The notes under the pieces: model-generated
Seen by the model: the letters and a program-made list of their open reading frames with translations, nothing else
Told to the model about the DNA's origin: nothing
Databases searched by the model: none
Assembly (NCBI GenBank): GCA_963813315.1
Contig: CAWEYO010000018.1
Span: 62,001 to 126,000 of the forward strand
Direction: 5' to 3'
Origin: CAWEYO01 sp963813315
Lineage (GTDB): Bacteria; Pseudomonadota; Alphaproteobacteria; Rhizobiales; Rhizobiaceae
Length of the DNA: 64,000 nucleotides
Program-made: the position numbers and the translations under genes
Shown: positions 27,243 to 36,423 of the stretch, in pieces
How positions within the stretch are numbered: the stretch's first letter is position 1
How the letters are laid out: every line of letters starts with the position of its first letter

Positions 27243-28832
27243 ATGCTCAGACTGCTCAAGCCTGAGCTAGCCGACAATCCCTATGCGAGGGAAATCGATT
27301 CGACGCTACCGCGCCTGCTGGCCCTCGCGGACGTCGATCCCTTGAGCCCGACGCGCGGCTTTGGCGACCGCCAATACTGGGCTTGGAAGCTCATCGACTT
27401 TCCGAACGGCACTCTGCAGGGCGCCGTGAATGGACTGAGCGCTCTCCTTCAGATGAAGGCCTTTTCAACCCGAGTGTCGCAGGCGGCGCTTGAACAACGT
27501 GTCATCGATATGCTGCTCGCCACGCCGCGTATGATGCGCCGCGATGGTAGCTTCGAGGAGGCACTGCCCTACGAGCAGTCCTACTGCGTAACAGCGCTGG
27601 TCGCCTACGATTATTTCAATGCCCTGGCGCGGCTGCCGGAAGGGCTGCCGCTGCCGCCAGCCGCGGCGATTGAACGCGCTATCGCATTTCTTGTCTCGCG
27701 AGACGAGACGCATGCGTTGATCTCCAATCATCTTGCCACCGCAGTTGTGGCCCTCCTCAGATGGGACCGCCTGTGCGGCGACCGGCGGGCACGCGACAAG
27801 GCGGAGACGCTCCTCGAGCGGATTCTCTACAGACAGTCGCGCGAGGGGTGGTTCGTCGAGTATGGCGGCGCCGACCCGGGCTATCAGACCTTGTGCATGA
27901 CGCACCTTGCCGACGCGGCCGAGATGCTGGACGACGAGCGCCTTTGGCAAGCCCTTGGCCGCGGAATCGATTTTATCGCTCACTTCGTCCAGCCAGACGG
28001 CTCCTTCGGCGGAGTCTATGGCAGCCGCGCCACCCGCATATACTACCCGGCGGCGATGGAGATGCTCGCCCGACGCTTCAAGAATGCGGAAAAGATCGCC
28101 GCCAGGATGCGCAGATCGGTTGCCGAGGCGACAACGGTTCCGCTCACCTCCATCGACCAGCCTAACTTTCTGCCCGTATTCAACAACTACTGTCAGGCGT
28201 TGCTGTCGGCGGATCCGGCTCTGGGAGGAGAGGACACTTGGTCGCCGCCCGCCGGCCGGCACTGGATGCCCGAGGCAGGACTGCTGGTCGACATTGGGGA
28301 GACGCACCACACTGTTATTTCGACGCGCAAGGGCGGCGTCGTCTATCATTGGCGCCGCAGCGAGCTTGCCACCTCCGATGCTGGCTTGGTCCTCGATACC
28401 GGCGACGGCGGCTATCTCACAAGTCAGACGGGTGGAGCGGTGACTGTCGAGCTGGCCGAGGACCGCGTGCGGGTCGTCGGCCGACTTACTCGGCGGTCGC
28501 TCCCCCTGCCGAATGCATTTAACTTCCTGGTCCTGCGCATTCTCGCCCTCACAGTCATGCGCATCCCGTCCATCGGCGGGCTGATAAAGTCCACTATCGC
28601 CGGCCTGCTGGTGCATCCAAGGGCAACGCAGGCCGGAACGTATAGCCGCGAGATCGTTCTGGGCGCCGATCTGGCCGTGCGGGACGATTGGCAGCCTCAG
28701 CATCTCAAGCGACGCTTTCTCGACCAGCCGTTCTCCACCATTCACATGGCAAGTGCCGGCTACTGGCAGCTGCAGGACAGCCTCTCGACCGGCGATCCAA
28801 GCCGCTCAGGCTCGAACGGGGAAGCCCAATGA
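27243..28832 (+). CDS. Unknown protein, probable alpha/alpha-toroid fold
   Basis: The protein has 529 residues. Residues 40-330 are a series of helical repeats with aromatic and Gly/Asp turn motifs (DGSFEEALPYEQSYCVTALV, SNHLATAVVALLRW, GWFVEYGGADPGYQTLCMTH, DGSFGGVYGSRATRIYYPAA). This layout is typical of (alpha/alpha)6 barrels such as polysaccharide lyases and glucuronyl hydrolases. The last 200 residues look beta-rich, with one hydrophobic segment near FNFLVLRILALTVM. There is no signal peptide. A role in cutting or epimerising the operon's glycan is a guess. The ATG at 27243 is 2 bp after asnB, and the end overlaps the next start (ATGA). Confidence 0.6.
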   Translation: MLRLLKPELADNPYAREIDSTLPRLLALADVDPLSPTRGFGDRQYWAWKLIDFPNGTLQGAVNGLSALLQMKAFSTRVSQAALEQRVIDMLLATPRMMRRDGSFEEALPYEQSYCVTALVAYDYFNALARLPEGLPLPPAAAIERAIAFLVSRDETHALISNHLATAVVALLRWDRLCGDRRARDKAETLLERILYRQSREGWFVEYGGADPGYQTLCMTHLADAAEMLDDERLWQALGRGIDFIAHFVQPDGSFGGVYGSRATRIYYPAAMEMLARRFKNAEKIAARMRRSVAEATTVPLTSIDQPNFLPVFNNYCQALLSADPALGGEDTWSPPAGRHWMPEAGLLVDIGETHHTVISTRKGGVVYHWRRSELATSDAGLVLDTGDGGYLTSQTGGAVTVELAEDRVRVVGRLTRRSLPLPNAFNFLVLRILALTVMRIPSIGGLIKSTIAGLLVHPRATQAGTYSREIVLGADLAVRDDWQPQHLKRRFLDQPFSTIHMASAGYWQLQDSLSTGDPSRSGSNGEAQ

Positions 28833-29279
28833 TACCGCGGCTGAGGCCGATATTGCGGGAAGGAGGAGATCGTCGCGGCCCTGGCAGGCCGGGGCTCGGT
28901 GGACGAATTCGAGTCTGCGTTCGCGCGCCTGGTCGGCCAGGCTGAGGCAATTGCCTTTCCCTACGGCCGCACCGCCCTTCTCATCCTCTTCGACGCGCTG
29001 GGGATCAGCGGTCGCGAGGTGATCTTGCCAGCCTACACCTGCGTCGTCGTTGCCCATGCGGTCGTGCTGTCCGGCAACACCCCAGTGTTCGTTGACAGCG
29101 AAGCGGGCGGGTTCAACATGGATCTGGACAAGGCCGCCGCAGCGATCACGCCGCAAACCGGTGCTATTCTGGCAACATCGATCCACGGTTATCCAGTCAA
29201 CCTTGACAAGCTAGAAGCGATAATGGCTGCGCATCCTCATGTCGCGGTGATCCAGGATTGCGCTGGCGGGAACAAGTGA
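28829..29279 (+). pseudogene. DegT/DnrJ/EryC1 aminotransferase, N-terminal fragment
   Basis: The start ATG at 28829 gives MIPRLRPILREG, and the frame shifts at about 28862. In the second frame it continues EIVAALAGRGSVDEFESAFA, FPYGRTALLILFDAL, LPAYTCVVVAHAV, VDSEAGGFNMDLD and VAVIQDCAG, the PLP-pyridine Asp. It stops at 29279, well before the Schiff-base lysine, so the enzyme cannot work. The rest is replaced by the methyltransferase fragment. Enzymes of this family make amino sugars for surface glycans. Confidence 0.8.
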
Positions 29280-30018
29280 CTTCTTCGAAGACCATCGCCG
29301 CGTCTGCTATACCGACTGCTTTGCGGGCGCGCTGGACGAGCGCATCTTTAGCCGGGTGGACAAGGATGCGCGGGTGCTTGATCTTGGCTGCGGCATTGGA
29401 TTCTGGCTCGTCGAGTTTTGGGAGCGCGGCTTCCATGACCTGATTGGCGCCGACCTTTCGCCTGCCTCGCTGGAGGTCGCTCGCAAGCGCCTCGACCTCT
29501 ATGGCGTGACGACATTGCTACAGGTCCAGAATGCAGAAGCCATGACCTTTGCGGATGCGGCCTTTGACCATGTCAATTGCCAAGGGGTGATCCACCACAC
29601 GCCAGACACGCCGCGGGCGCTGAGCGAGATCGCGCGCGTGTTGCGCCCCGGCGGGACGGCGTCTATCTCGGTTTACTTTCGCAACGCGGCGCTGCGCCAC
29701 TGGCGTACTCTGCGGCCGTTCGCCCGCCTTGCCGCCACGCTGGGTAGCCGCCTGAAGGGTCGCGGTCGCGAAGATATCTTCAGCGTCATGAACGAGGAAG
29801 ACATCGTTCGCCTCTACGACGGCGCAGCAAATCCAATCGGCAAAGCCTATTCGGTCGAGGAGATCACGCAAATGGCGAGGCAATGGTTCGTGATCGAGGA
29901 GACCTACTTCCATTTCTTCCCCGCCCGCTCGCTGCCCTTGCCGGTCCCGGCAGCCCTCCACCGCCTACTCGACCGGCAGCTGCCGTTCATGATCTACCTG
30001 AATCTGCGGCGCGCTTAG
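29269..30018 (+). pseudogene. SAM-dependent methyltransferase lacking its N-terminus
   Basis: The frame joins the aminotransferase sequence at about 29265 and runs TSDFFEDHRRVCYTDCFAG, then motif I RVLDLGCGIGFWLVEF, GADLSPASLEVARKRL, DHVNCQGVIHHTPDTPRALS and VLRPGGTASISVYF. This is a UbiE/COQ5-type methyltransferase. No start codon or ribosome site precedes the conserved region; the first in-frame candidate is a GTG/ATG around 29356, inside motif I. The N-terminus appears to have been lost in the same event that truncated the aminotransferase. Confidence 0.7.
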
Positions 30019-30062
30019 ACAACTGCAGCGCGATTAGCGCCGAACAGCGAGGTATTGCAAGG

Positions 30063-31058
30063 GTGATCAAGTCGGATGAGCGTCGCTGCGCTGGCAAGAT
30101 CGTGCTGGCAGCGTGCATGGTCGTCCTGATCGTGTTCGCACTCCTGGCGTTGTCGTTTCGATTCGCCTCTCCTGCTTTCGATGTGCGGAACGCCGCACTG
30201 GCGTTCATCCTCATGCAGCCGCTCGCTTTCTTTGCTATCTGGATCCAGGGAGCGCGCCTGGCGGCGCTAGCAGGGCCGCCCTGCAGCGTCAGCGCTGCCT
30301 TCTGGGCGAACGTCCTATCGAGCGTGTCATTCTTGGTGACGCCGGGGCGAATCTCGGAGGCGTTAAAACCTGTCGCGTTGAACCTGCTTTCGGCCGTGCC
30401 GCTCGTCCGCGGTTTTGCGGCCGTTGCGCTCGAACGCTTGCTTGACGTGGGCTGCTTGGCCCTAATGACCTTCCTCGCGCTGCTTGGAACAGCGACAAAG
30501 TTTTCGGGCCAACTGAGCACCAGCGCCTGGAGCCTGGCTGTGCTCTTCGGCGGGGGCGCCACCGCCGTCCTCTTTCTGGCCAGACGGCCGGCACTCACCG
30601 AAAGGCTCGTCGGCTGGCTGCCAACGGAGTGGTTGCGCCGGATGTCGAGCGAGGTAATGGCCGTCCTGCGCCATGCCGGACAGTGGTCAATGCTGATAGG
30701 CCCGATCGCTTATACCGTCCTCACTTGGCTAGCCTCCTACGTCAATCTCCTGCTGCTCGTCGGCATCGCCGGCCCAATTGAGCTTTCGCCGCTTCAGGTC
30801 CTGTTCGTCTTCGTGGCCGGCATCCTTGGGATGGTCGTCACCGTCACGCCGGGCGGTCTTGGCACCTACGAGGCGGCCGTCGTGGTGGCGCTTGCCCAAT
30901 TCGGCTACCCGGTCGCCGACGGCCTGGCCATCGCCGTCATCTTGCGAGCAGCAACGGTGCTGCCGGCCATCCCGTGCGCGATCTGGTTTCTCGGCCGCAG
31001 CGGTCTGGGCTTTGCCGGGCTTCTGGCCCGCACCGAAAGCAGCACGTTCGACCGATGA
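30063..31058 (+). CDS. Lysylphosphatidylglycerol-synthase-TM family (flippase-like) membrane protein
   Basis: The 331-residue integral membrane protein has about eight helices. It carries the family marks LSSVSFLVTPGRISEALKP, VALERLLDVGCLA and VVTVTPGGLGTYEAAVVVAL of the LPG_synthase_TM/UPF0104 family. In glycan clusters such proteins are thought to move lipid-linked sugars or modify lipids. The GTG at 30063 was chosen because it precedes the first charged N-terminal residues and helix; an ATG at 30117 inside the first helix is less likely. The stop overlaps the next start (ATGA). Confidence 0.8.
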   Translation: MIKSDERRCAGKIVLAACMVVLIVFALLALSFRFASPAFDVRNAALAFILMQPLAFFAIWIQGARLAALAGPPCSVSAAFWANVLSSVSFLVTPGRISEALKPVALNLLSAVPLVRGFAAVALERLLDVGCLALMTFLALLGTATKFSGQLSTSAWSLAVLFGGGATAVLFLARRPALTERLVGWLPTEWLRRMSSEVMAVLRHAGQWSMLIGPIAYTVLTWLASYVNLLLLVGIAGPIELSPLQVLFVFVAGILGMVVTVTPGGLGTYEAAVVVALAQFGYPVADGLAIAVILRAATVLPAIPCAIWFLGRSGLGFAGLLARTESSTFDR

Positions 31059-32359
31059 GCGTCGGTAGTGAAGCCGAGCGCACTTGGGTCCTCGCCTCCG
31101 GGGAGCGCTATTGGCCGGGGCGGGCAAAGGAGATCGCCGCGCTTCCGCTGTCGCAGGCTGGCTGGAGCGAGGAAGGCGATCTTCGACTCACACGGGTCGC
31201 GTTGCCGGAATGGGCCGCCGATATTGCCGTCGACGGCTCTCTGGTCGCCCTCGCAGGCTCCGTCGCGCCACGGGATGGCGAGACATGGATGCGCTGCAAT
31301 TGGCTGGCAACCGCCTTCCACTTTTTGGCCGGCACGCTGGAGCGCGCTTACGAAGTCAGGCACGGCCCGGCACTCTCCTATGCGTTTCGTCTTCCTGTGC
31401 ACCTTTCACCGCTGTTCGACCGGGCGTGGGTAAATCGTATCTTCCTGTTTCTCCGGCGTTGGGCGGCGCGCCAGCATGGCCGCCCCGAGGCCGAGATGTT
31501 CGGGCCGCTGCCACTGCCGTCCATCATCATCACGCATGACGTCGACGCCATCCGCCTGACACCTGAAATCAGGCTCAAACAGACGCTGTTTCAACTCGTC
31601 CACGCGGGGCGCTCGCTGATCGGCGGGTGCATGCCGGCCAGTGGCGGGCAACTGGCGGCGGCGCTCCGCTTCGCCGGCACGCGCGGCGATCTCCGCACCT
31701 TGGCAAGGGTACGGCAGATGGAACAGCATGCCGGCCTGCGCAGCATTTTCCATTTCTATGGCGGTCCGGGCGGCCTAGCCAGGCGATCGCCGAGGCGGCT
31801 GCTCCTGGATCCGGCCTACGACATCGCCGATGCGTATTTGCGCGACGAGGTCCGCCGCTTGCGCGACGGCGGGTGGATTATCGGCGTTCATCCCTCCTTC
31901 GAGGCATGGTCGTCGGCAGAGCGCATGATCAGGGAGAAGCGACGCGTCGAGGAAGTGGCCGGCAAGGACATCGTTCATTGCCGCCAGCACTGGCTCCGAT
32001 TCTCCTGGAGCACCACCTGGCGGGCTCAGCAGGAGGCGGGGTTTCGGCGCGATTCGACGCTCGGCTTCAACGATCGGCCGGGCTTTCGAGGCGGGCATGC
32101 TCTGTCCTTCCGCCCCTTCGACCTCGACACCCGCAAGCCGATGGATATTACGGCCGTTCCCATGCTCTTCATGGATTCGCATTTCTACGGCTCGCCGCCT
32201 CTGTCGCGCAGCGAGGTCCGACAGCAGATGAAGGATTGGATAAATGAGGTCGTTGCCGTCAGGGGCGAAGTCACCGTGAACTGGCACACCCACACAATCA
32301 CCCATGCCTATGGATGGGGTGGAGGTTTTGAGGACCTGCTCGACCTGCTGGCGCGCTAG
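31055..32359 (+). CDS. Polysaccharide-deacetylase-like protein
   Basis: The 434-residue protein has an N-terminal domain of about 140 residues (unknown), followed by a carbohydrate esterase family 4-like barrel. The metal/catalytic motif is IIITHDVDAIRL at about residue 160; later IGVHPSFEAW supplies His, CRQHWLRFSW follows, and the C-terminal WHTHTITHAYGW may supply the last histidines. There is no signal peptide, so a cytoplasmic or membrane-bound intermediate may be the substrate. It is the last gene of the glycan operon. Its TAG stop is the edge of palindromic repeat A. Confidence 0.75.
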   Translation: MSVGSEAERTWVLASGERYWPGRAKEIAALPLSQAGWSEEGDLRLTRVALPEWAADIAVDGSLVALAGSVAPRDGETWMRCNWLATAFHFLAGTLERAYEVRHGPALSYAFRLPVHLSPLFDRAWVNRIFLFLRRWAARQHGRPEAEMFGPLPLPSIIITHDVDAIRLTPEIRLKQTLFQLVHAGRSLIGGCMPASGGQLAAALRFAGTRGDLRTLARVRQMEQHAGLRSIFHFYGGPGGLARRSPRRLLLDPAYDIADAYLRDEVRRLRDGGWIIGVHPSFEAWSSAERMIREKRRVEEVAGKDIVHCRQHWLRFSWSTTWRAQQEAGFRRDSTLGFNDRPGFRGGHALSFRPFDLDTRKPMDITAVPMLFMDSHFYGSPPLSRSEVRQQMKDWINEVVAVRGEVTVNWHTHTITHAYGWGGGFEDLLDLLAR

Positions 32360-32434
32360 TGTGGTGGGTTTGAAATTCCTTTCATTTCCATGGCATCCGC
32401 GTTCTCAGGAACTTCAAATCCGTGAACCACACCA
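32357..32434 (+). repeat. Palindromic repeat family A, complete (78 bp)
   Basis: The element begins TAGTGTGGTGGGTTTGAAAT and ends with GAACTTCAAATCCGTGAACC ACACCA. It is about 85-90% alike with the copy at 5833. The first TAG terminates the deacetylase gene. The right terminal TA has become CA. It may also serve as a transcription terminator of the glycan operon. Confidence 0.8.
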
Positions 32435-32666
32435 GCTTCAAGTGCGATCAGGATTTGCCCAGAAGAAATCAAATACAATCACCGTGATGCTTGACTGTGA
32501 TCGCTTCATGATCCACGATCGCATATCGTGAATTTTTCCCGGCCGCCTGGATCGACTGCGGTTCATTCGGGCTTTGTTGCGCGTGCTGCCAAGAACGATC
32601 CAGGCATGAACGGCCGTCCTGCCGCGACAAGGCAGTTGCCTGTTTTGGGAGGATTGGCGAAGGGCG

Positions 32667-33450
32667 ATGCAGGATAGTTTCGATCGACAAACGCTGTTGC
32701 GCCAGCATCTCTATGCGCACGGTACCTCCAGCGTGCAGGACCTCGCGGAAGCTGCCGGAGCGTCACTCGCGACCATTCGGCGCGATCTTCAGCGGCTTGA
32801 AGAGGAAGGGCTCGTCCAACGCGTTCACGGCGGCGCCCGGATCGTCGAGCGATCCGGCACCGAGCTGAGTTTCGAGCTTCGGGAGCAAGATAACATTGGC
32901 AGCAAGCGCCTGATCGCCGAAGCAGCCTACGGCCTGCTCCGACCCGGCTCGACGGTGTTCTTCGACAATGGCACCACGGTGCTCCAGCTCGCCAGGCGGA
33001 TCCGGCTCGACCCGCTGGCGATCACGGTATTCACCGACGGGCTTCGCATCGCGCAGGAGCTTGCCAATTTGTCGGGCGTCACGGTCGGGATGCTTGGCGG
33101 CCATCTCTTGCCGGAGCGAATGTCGCTGGTCGGGCCGTTGGCGGAAGCAATGCTCCACGGTCTTTGGTTCGATCAACTCTACCTGGGGGCGAATACAATC
33201 AAACAGGACGGTTGCATCTACAGCCTCGAATCGCCTGGTGCCAGCCTGAACCAGCACATGCTGGCCCGCTCCGCCGAACGGCACATCATGGTCGAATTCG
33301 ACCAAGTTCGATCGCCCGGGTACCTATGTCGTGGCGCCGCTCGCGGACATGACAAGCCTGATCACCGACGAGCACCTATCGGAGCTGTGGCGGCACAGGC
33401 TCGAAGAGCTTGGCGTCAAGCTCGCAATCGCGGGAACGTCCGGGGCATAG
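32667..33450 (+). pseudogene. DeoR/GlpR-family regulator with C-terminal frameshift
   Basis: The N-terminal DeoR helix-turn-helix reads TSSVQDLAEAAGASLATIRR then DLQRLEEEGLVQRVHGGA. The sugar-phosphate sensor domain follows (FFDNGTTVLQLARRI, GMLGGHLLPERMSLVGPLA, LYLGANTIKQDGC). Near 33300 the frame shifts. The proper C-terminus (KFDRPGTYVVAPLADMTSLI to AIAGTSGA) lies in the next frame and stops at 33450, which restores the usual 260 residues. A two-base loss before KFDR is the simplest reading. The regulated sugar genes are not adjacent; convergent secA ends 15 bp away. Confidence 0.82.
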
Positions 33451-33465
33451 TGAAGGCCGAGCGCG

Positions 33466-36192
33466 TCAAGCGAACGCGCCGTGGCAGTGCTTGTATTTTT
33501 TGCCTGAACCGCACGGGCAGGCCTCGTTGCGACCGATCTTGCCCCACGTCGACGGGTCGTCGGGTTTCCTCTGCTCGGGCGCGACGACGCGCGCGGAGTC
33601 GTGTCTGACAAGCAGGGCCGTGTCGCCGAAATCGTCTTCGCCAGTGGTGCCGTCGACATGATGACCGTGCATTTCCGGCGTCTGCAGCGGCGGCGCTTCG
33701 GCGGCCTCGCGAACCAGTTCGACCCGCATCAGCTGCGCGGTCACCGCCTGGCGCAGATTGCCGAGCATGGCCTGGAACAGCTCGAACGCCTCGCCCTTGT
33801 ATTCATTGAGCGGGTCACGCTGGGCGTAGCCGCGAAAGCCGACTACGGAGCGCAGATGTTCGAGATTGACGATGTGCTCGCGCCACAGATGATCGAGCGT
33901 CTGCAGCACGACCGACCGTTCCACATAGGCCATGATTTCAGGGCCGAAACGCTCGGTGCGCTCGGCGGCCTCTCGTCCCGTCAGTTCGGTTAGGCGCGTG
34001 CGGATTTCTTCCTCCGCGATGCCTTCTTCCTTGACCCAGTCCTCGATGGGCAGTTCAAGATTGAGGCTTTCGCGCACGCCTTCCTTGAGGCCCGCCGCGT
34101 CCCATTGCTCCGCGTACGCGTTTTCCGGAATGTGTTTTGTGACGAGATCGTCGATAACGTCGTCGCGCATCTCGGAAACCGTGTCCGACAGGCTCTCGGC
34201 ATCCATCAGTTCGATGCGCTGTTCGAAAATGACCTTGCGCTGGTCGTTCATCACGTCGTCGTATTTCAGAAGGTTCTTGCGGATGTCGAAATTGCGCGCT
34301 TCGACCTTCTTCTGTGCCTTCTCGAGGGCCTTGTTGATCCAGGGATGGATGATCGCCTCGTCCTCCTTGAGGCCGAGCTTCTGCAGCATGCCGTCCATGC
34401 GCTCGGAACCAAAGATACGCATCAGGTCGTCCTGCAGGGACAGGTAGAATTTCGAGCGGCCGGGATCGCCCTGGCGCCCTGAACGGCCGCGGAGCTGATT
34501 GTCGATGCGGCGGCTCTCGTGACGCTCCGTGGCAAGCACGTAGAGTCCGCCGGCGGCCAGCGCCTTTTCCTTCAGTCGAAGCACATCGGCGCGGATCGTT
34601 CTCTCCCTCTCGTCGCGCTGGGGTCCGTCCGGCAGGTCGGCCAGCTCGTGCGCTATACGCATGTCGGGATTGCCGCCAAGCTGAATATCGGTGCCGCGGC
34701 CCGCCATGTTCGTGGCAATGGTGATTGTTCCCGGTACGCCGGCCTGAGCGACGATATAGGCTTCCTGCTCGTGATAGCGCGCATTCAATACCTGGAAGTT
34801 CTTCATGCCCTCCTTGCGCAGGCGTTCGGCAAGCTGTTCGGACTTCTCGATCGAAGTGGTTCCGACCAGGATCGGCTGGCCCCTGCTCGTCGCGTCGCGG
34901 ATTTCCGTGACGATGGCGCGATATTTCTCCTCGACCGTGCGGTAGACCTCGTCGTCCTCATCGGCGCGGATGACGGGAAGGTTGGTGGGTATCTCGACGA
35001 CATCGAGCCCGTAGATGTTGCCGAACTCTTCAGCTTCGGTCAGAGCCGTGCCTGTCATGCCCGCAAGCTTGCCGTACATACGGAAGTAATTCTGGAAGGT
35101 GATGGACGCGAGGGTCTGGTTCTCCGGCTGGATCGTCACGTGCTCCTTGGCCTCCAGCGCCTGATGCAGCCCCTCCGAATAGCGGCGGCCCGGCATCATG
35201 CGGCCGGTGAATTCGTCGATGATTACGATCTCGTCATTGCGGACGATGTAGTCCTTGTCGATCTGGAAGAGGCGGTGCGCCTTCAGTGCATTGTTGACAT
35301 GGTGGACCATGGCGACGTTTTCCACGTCGTAGAGCGACTCGCCCTTCAGCAGGTCGGCCGAACGGAGCATGTTCTCCAGCTTCTCCGTACCATCTTCGGT
35401 GAAGATGGCCGTGCGCTGCTTTTCGTCGACCTCATAGTCCGAAGGCTCGAGCTTCAGGAGGAAGGCGTCCACGGTATTGTACATTTCCGAGCGGTCTTCC
35501 AACGGGCCGGAAATGATCAAAGGCGTACGCGCTTCGTCGACCAGGATCGAATCGACCTCGTCGACGATCGCGTATTGGTGAGAGCGCTGCACCATCTGGG
35601 TACGCTCGTACTTCATGTTGTCGCGCAGATAATCGAAGCCAAGCTCGTTGTTGGTCGCGTAGGTCACGTCACATTCATATGCGGCGCGACGCTCCTCGTC
35701 GGACAGGCCATGAACGATTACGCCGACGGTCAGGTCAAGGAACGTGTAGACCCGGCCCATCCATTCGGAGTCGCGCTTGGCGAGATAGTCGTTAACAGTG
35801 ACGACGTGCACGCCTTTGCCGGCAAGCGCGTTGAGATATACGGGCAGCGTGGCGACGAGCGTCTTGCCTTCGCCGGTCCGCATCTCGGCAATGTCGCCTG
35901 AATGCAGCACCATGCCGCCGATCAACTGGACGTCGAAGGGGCGCATTCCAAGCGCACGCTTGGCGGCTTCGCGGACCGTGGCAAATGCAGGCACAAGCAG
36001 ATCGTCGAGCGACGCGCCGTTGGCGAGCTCCTGCCGGAATGTTTGCGTGCGTGCACGCAACTCGTCGTCCGTCAGCGCGCTGACCTCGCTTTCCATCGCA
36101 TTGATGGCTTCGACGCGGGGCCGCATCAATTTGATGCGGCGATCGTTTGAGGAACCAAAGATTTTGCGGGCGAGACCGCCGAGACTGACCAT
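33466..36192 (-). CDS. secA: Preprotein translocase ATPase SecA
   Basis: The 908-residue motor drives protein export through SecYEG. It shows Walker A MRTGEGKTLVATLP, the DEAD-like box YAIVDEVDSILVDEARTPLI, GRGTDIQLGGNPD and QLRGRSGRQGDPG, and a C-terminal zinc-binding SEC-C tail (NEACPCGSGKKYKHCHG). The ATG at 36192 is used; a TTG codon lies just before it. It diverges from the parvulin gene, a conserved rhizobial arrangement. The large open frame on the other strand (34519-35901) is a shadow. Confidence 0.98.
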   Translation of the reverse strand: MVSLGGLARKIFGSSNDRRIKLMRPRVEAINAMESEVSALTDDELRARTQTFRQELANGASLDDLLVPAFATVREAAKRALGMRPFDVQLIGGMVLHSGDIAEMRTGEGKTLVATLPVYLNALAGKGVHVVTVNDYLAKRDSEWMGRVYTFLDLTVGVIVHGLSDEERRAAYECDVTYATNNELGFDYLRDNMKYERTQMVQRSHQYAIVDEVDSILVDEARTPLIISGPLEDRSEMYNTVDAFLLKLEPSDYEVDEKQRTAIFTEDGTEKLENMLRSADLLKGESLYDVENVAMVHHVNNALKAHRLFQIDKDYIVRNDEIVIIDEFTGRMMPGRRYSEGLHQALEAKEHVTIQPENQTLASITFQNYFRMYGKLAGMTGTALTEAEEFGNIYGLDVVEIPTNLPVIRADEDDEVYRTVEEKYRAIVTEIRDATSRGQPILVGTTSIEKSEQLAERLRKEGMKNFQVLNARYHEQEAYIVAQAGVPGTITIATNMAGRGTDIQLGGNPDMRIAHELADLPDGPQRDERERTIRADVLRLKEKALAAGGLYVLATERHESRRIDNQLRGRSGRQGDPGRSKFYLSLQDDLMRIFGSERMDGMLQKLGLKEDEAIIHPWINKALEKAQKKVEARNFDIRKNLLKYDDVMNDQRKVIFEQRIELMDAESLSDTVSEMRDDVIDDLVTKHIPENAYAEQWDAAGLKEGVRESLNLELPIEDWVKEEGIAEEEIRTRLTELTGREAAERTERFGPEIMAYVERSVVLQTLDHLWREHIVNLEHLRSVVGFRGYAQRDPLNEYKGEAFELFQAMLGNLRQAVTAQLMRVELVREAAEAPPLQTPEMHGHHVDGTTGEDDFGDTALLVRHDSARVVAPEQRKPDDPSTWGKIGRNEACPCGSGKKYKHCHGAFA

Positions 36193-36423
36193 CAAATGGC
36201 CCTTTCAATCGTGCCGGCACGCCAGCCAGAGAAGCTGCTATCGTCTGCCGGGGTCGGATTTCAGCAAGAAAGCGACCGGAAATCGCTTCTGGACGCAAAG
36301 TCGAAGGACAGATAAGAGGGGGCCTCCGCGATGTCAACGCTGCTCCTTCGCTGCGCGTCGTGTGCAATTCCGGCTGATTCGCTGATCCTGAAATTTCCTT
36401 CCGAATCCTACTGGAGAGTTTTG

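Noticed and set aside
34519..35901. A 460-codon open frame on the plus strand
   Set aside because: It is antisense to secA, whose catalytic motifs are all intact on the minus strand.
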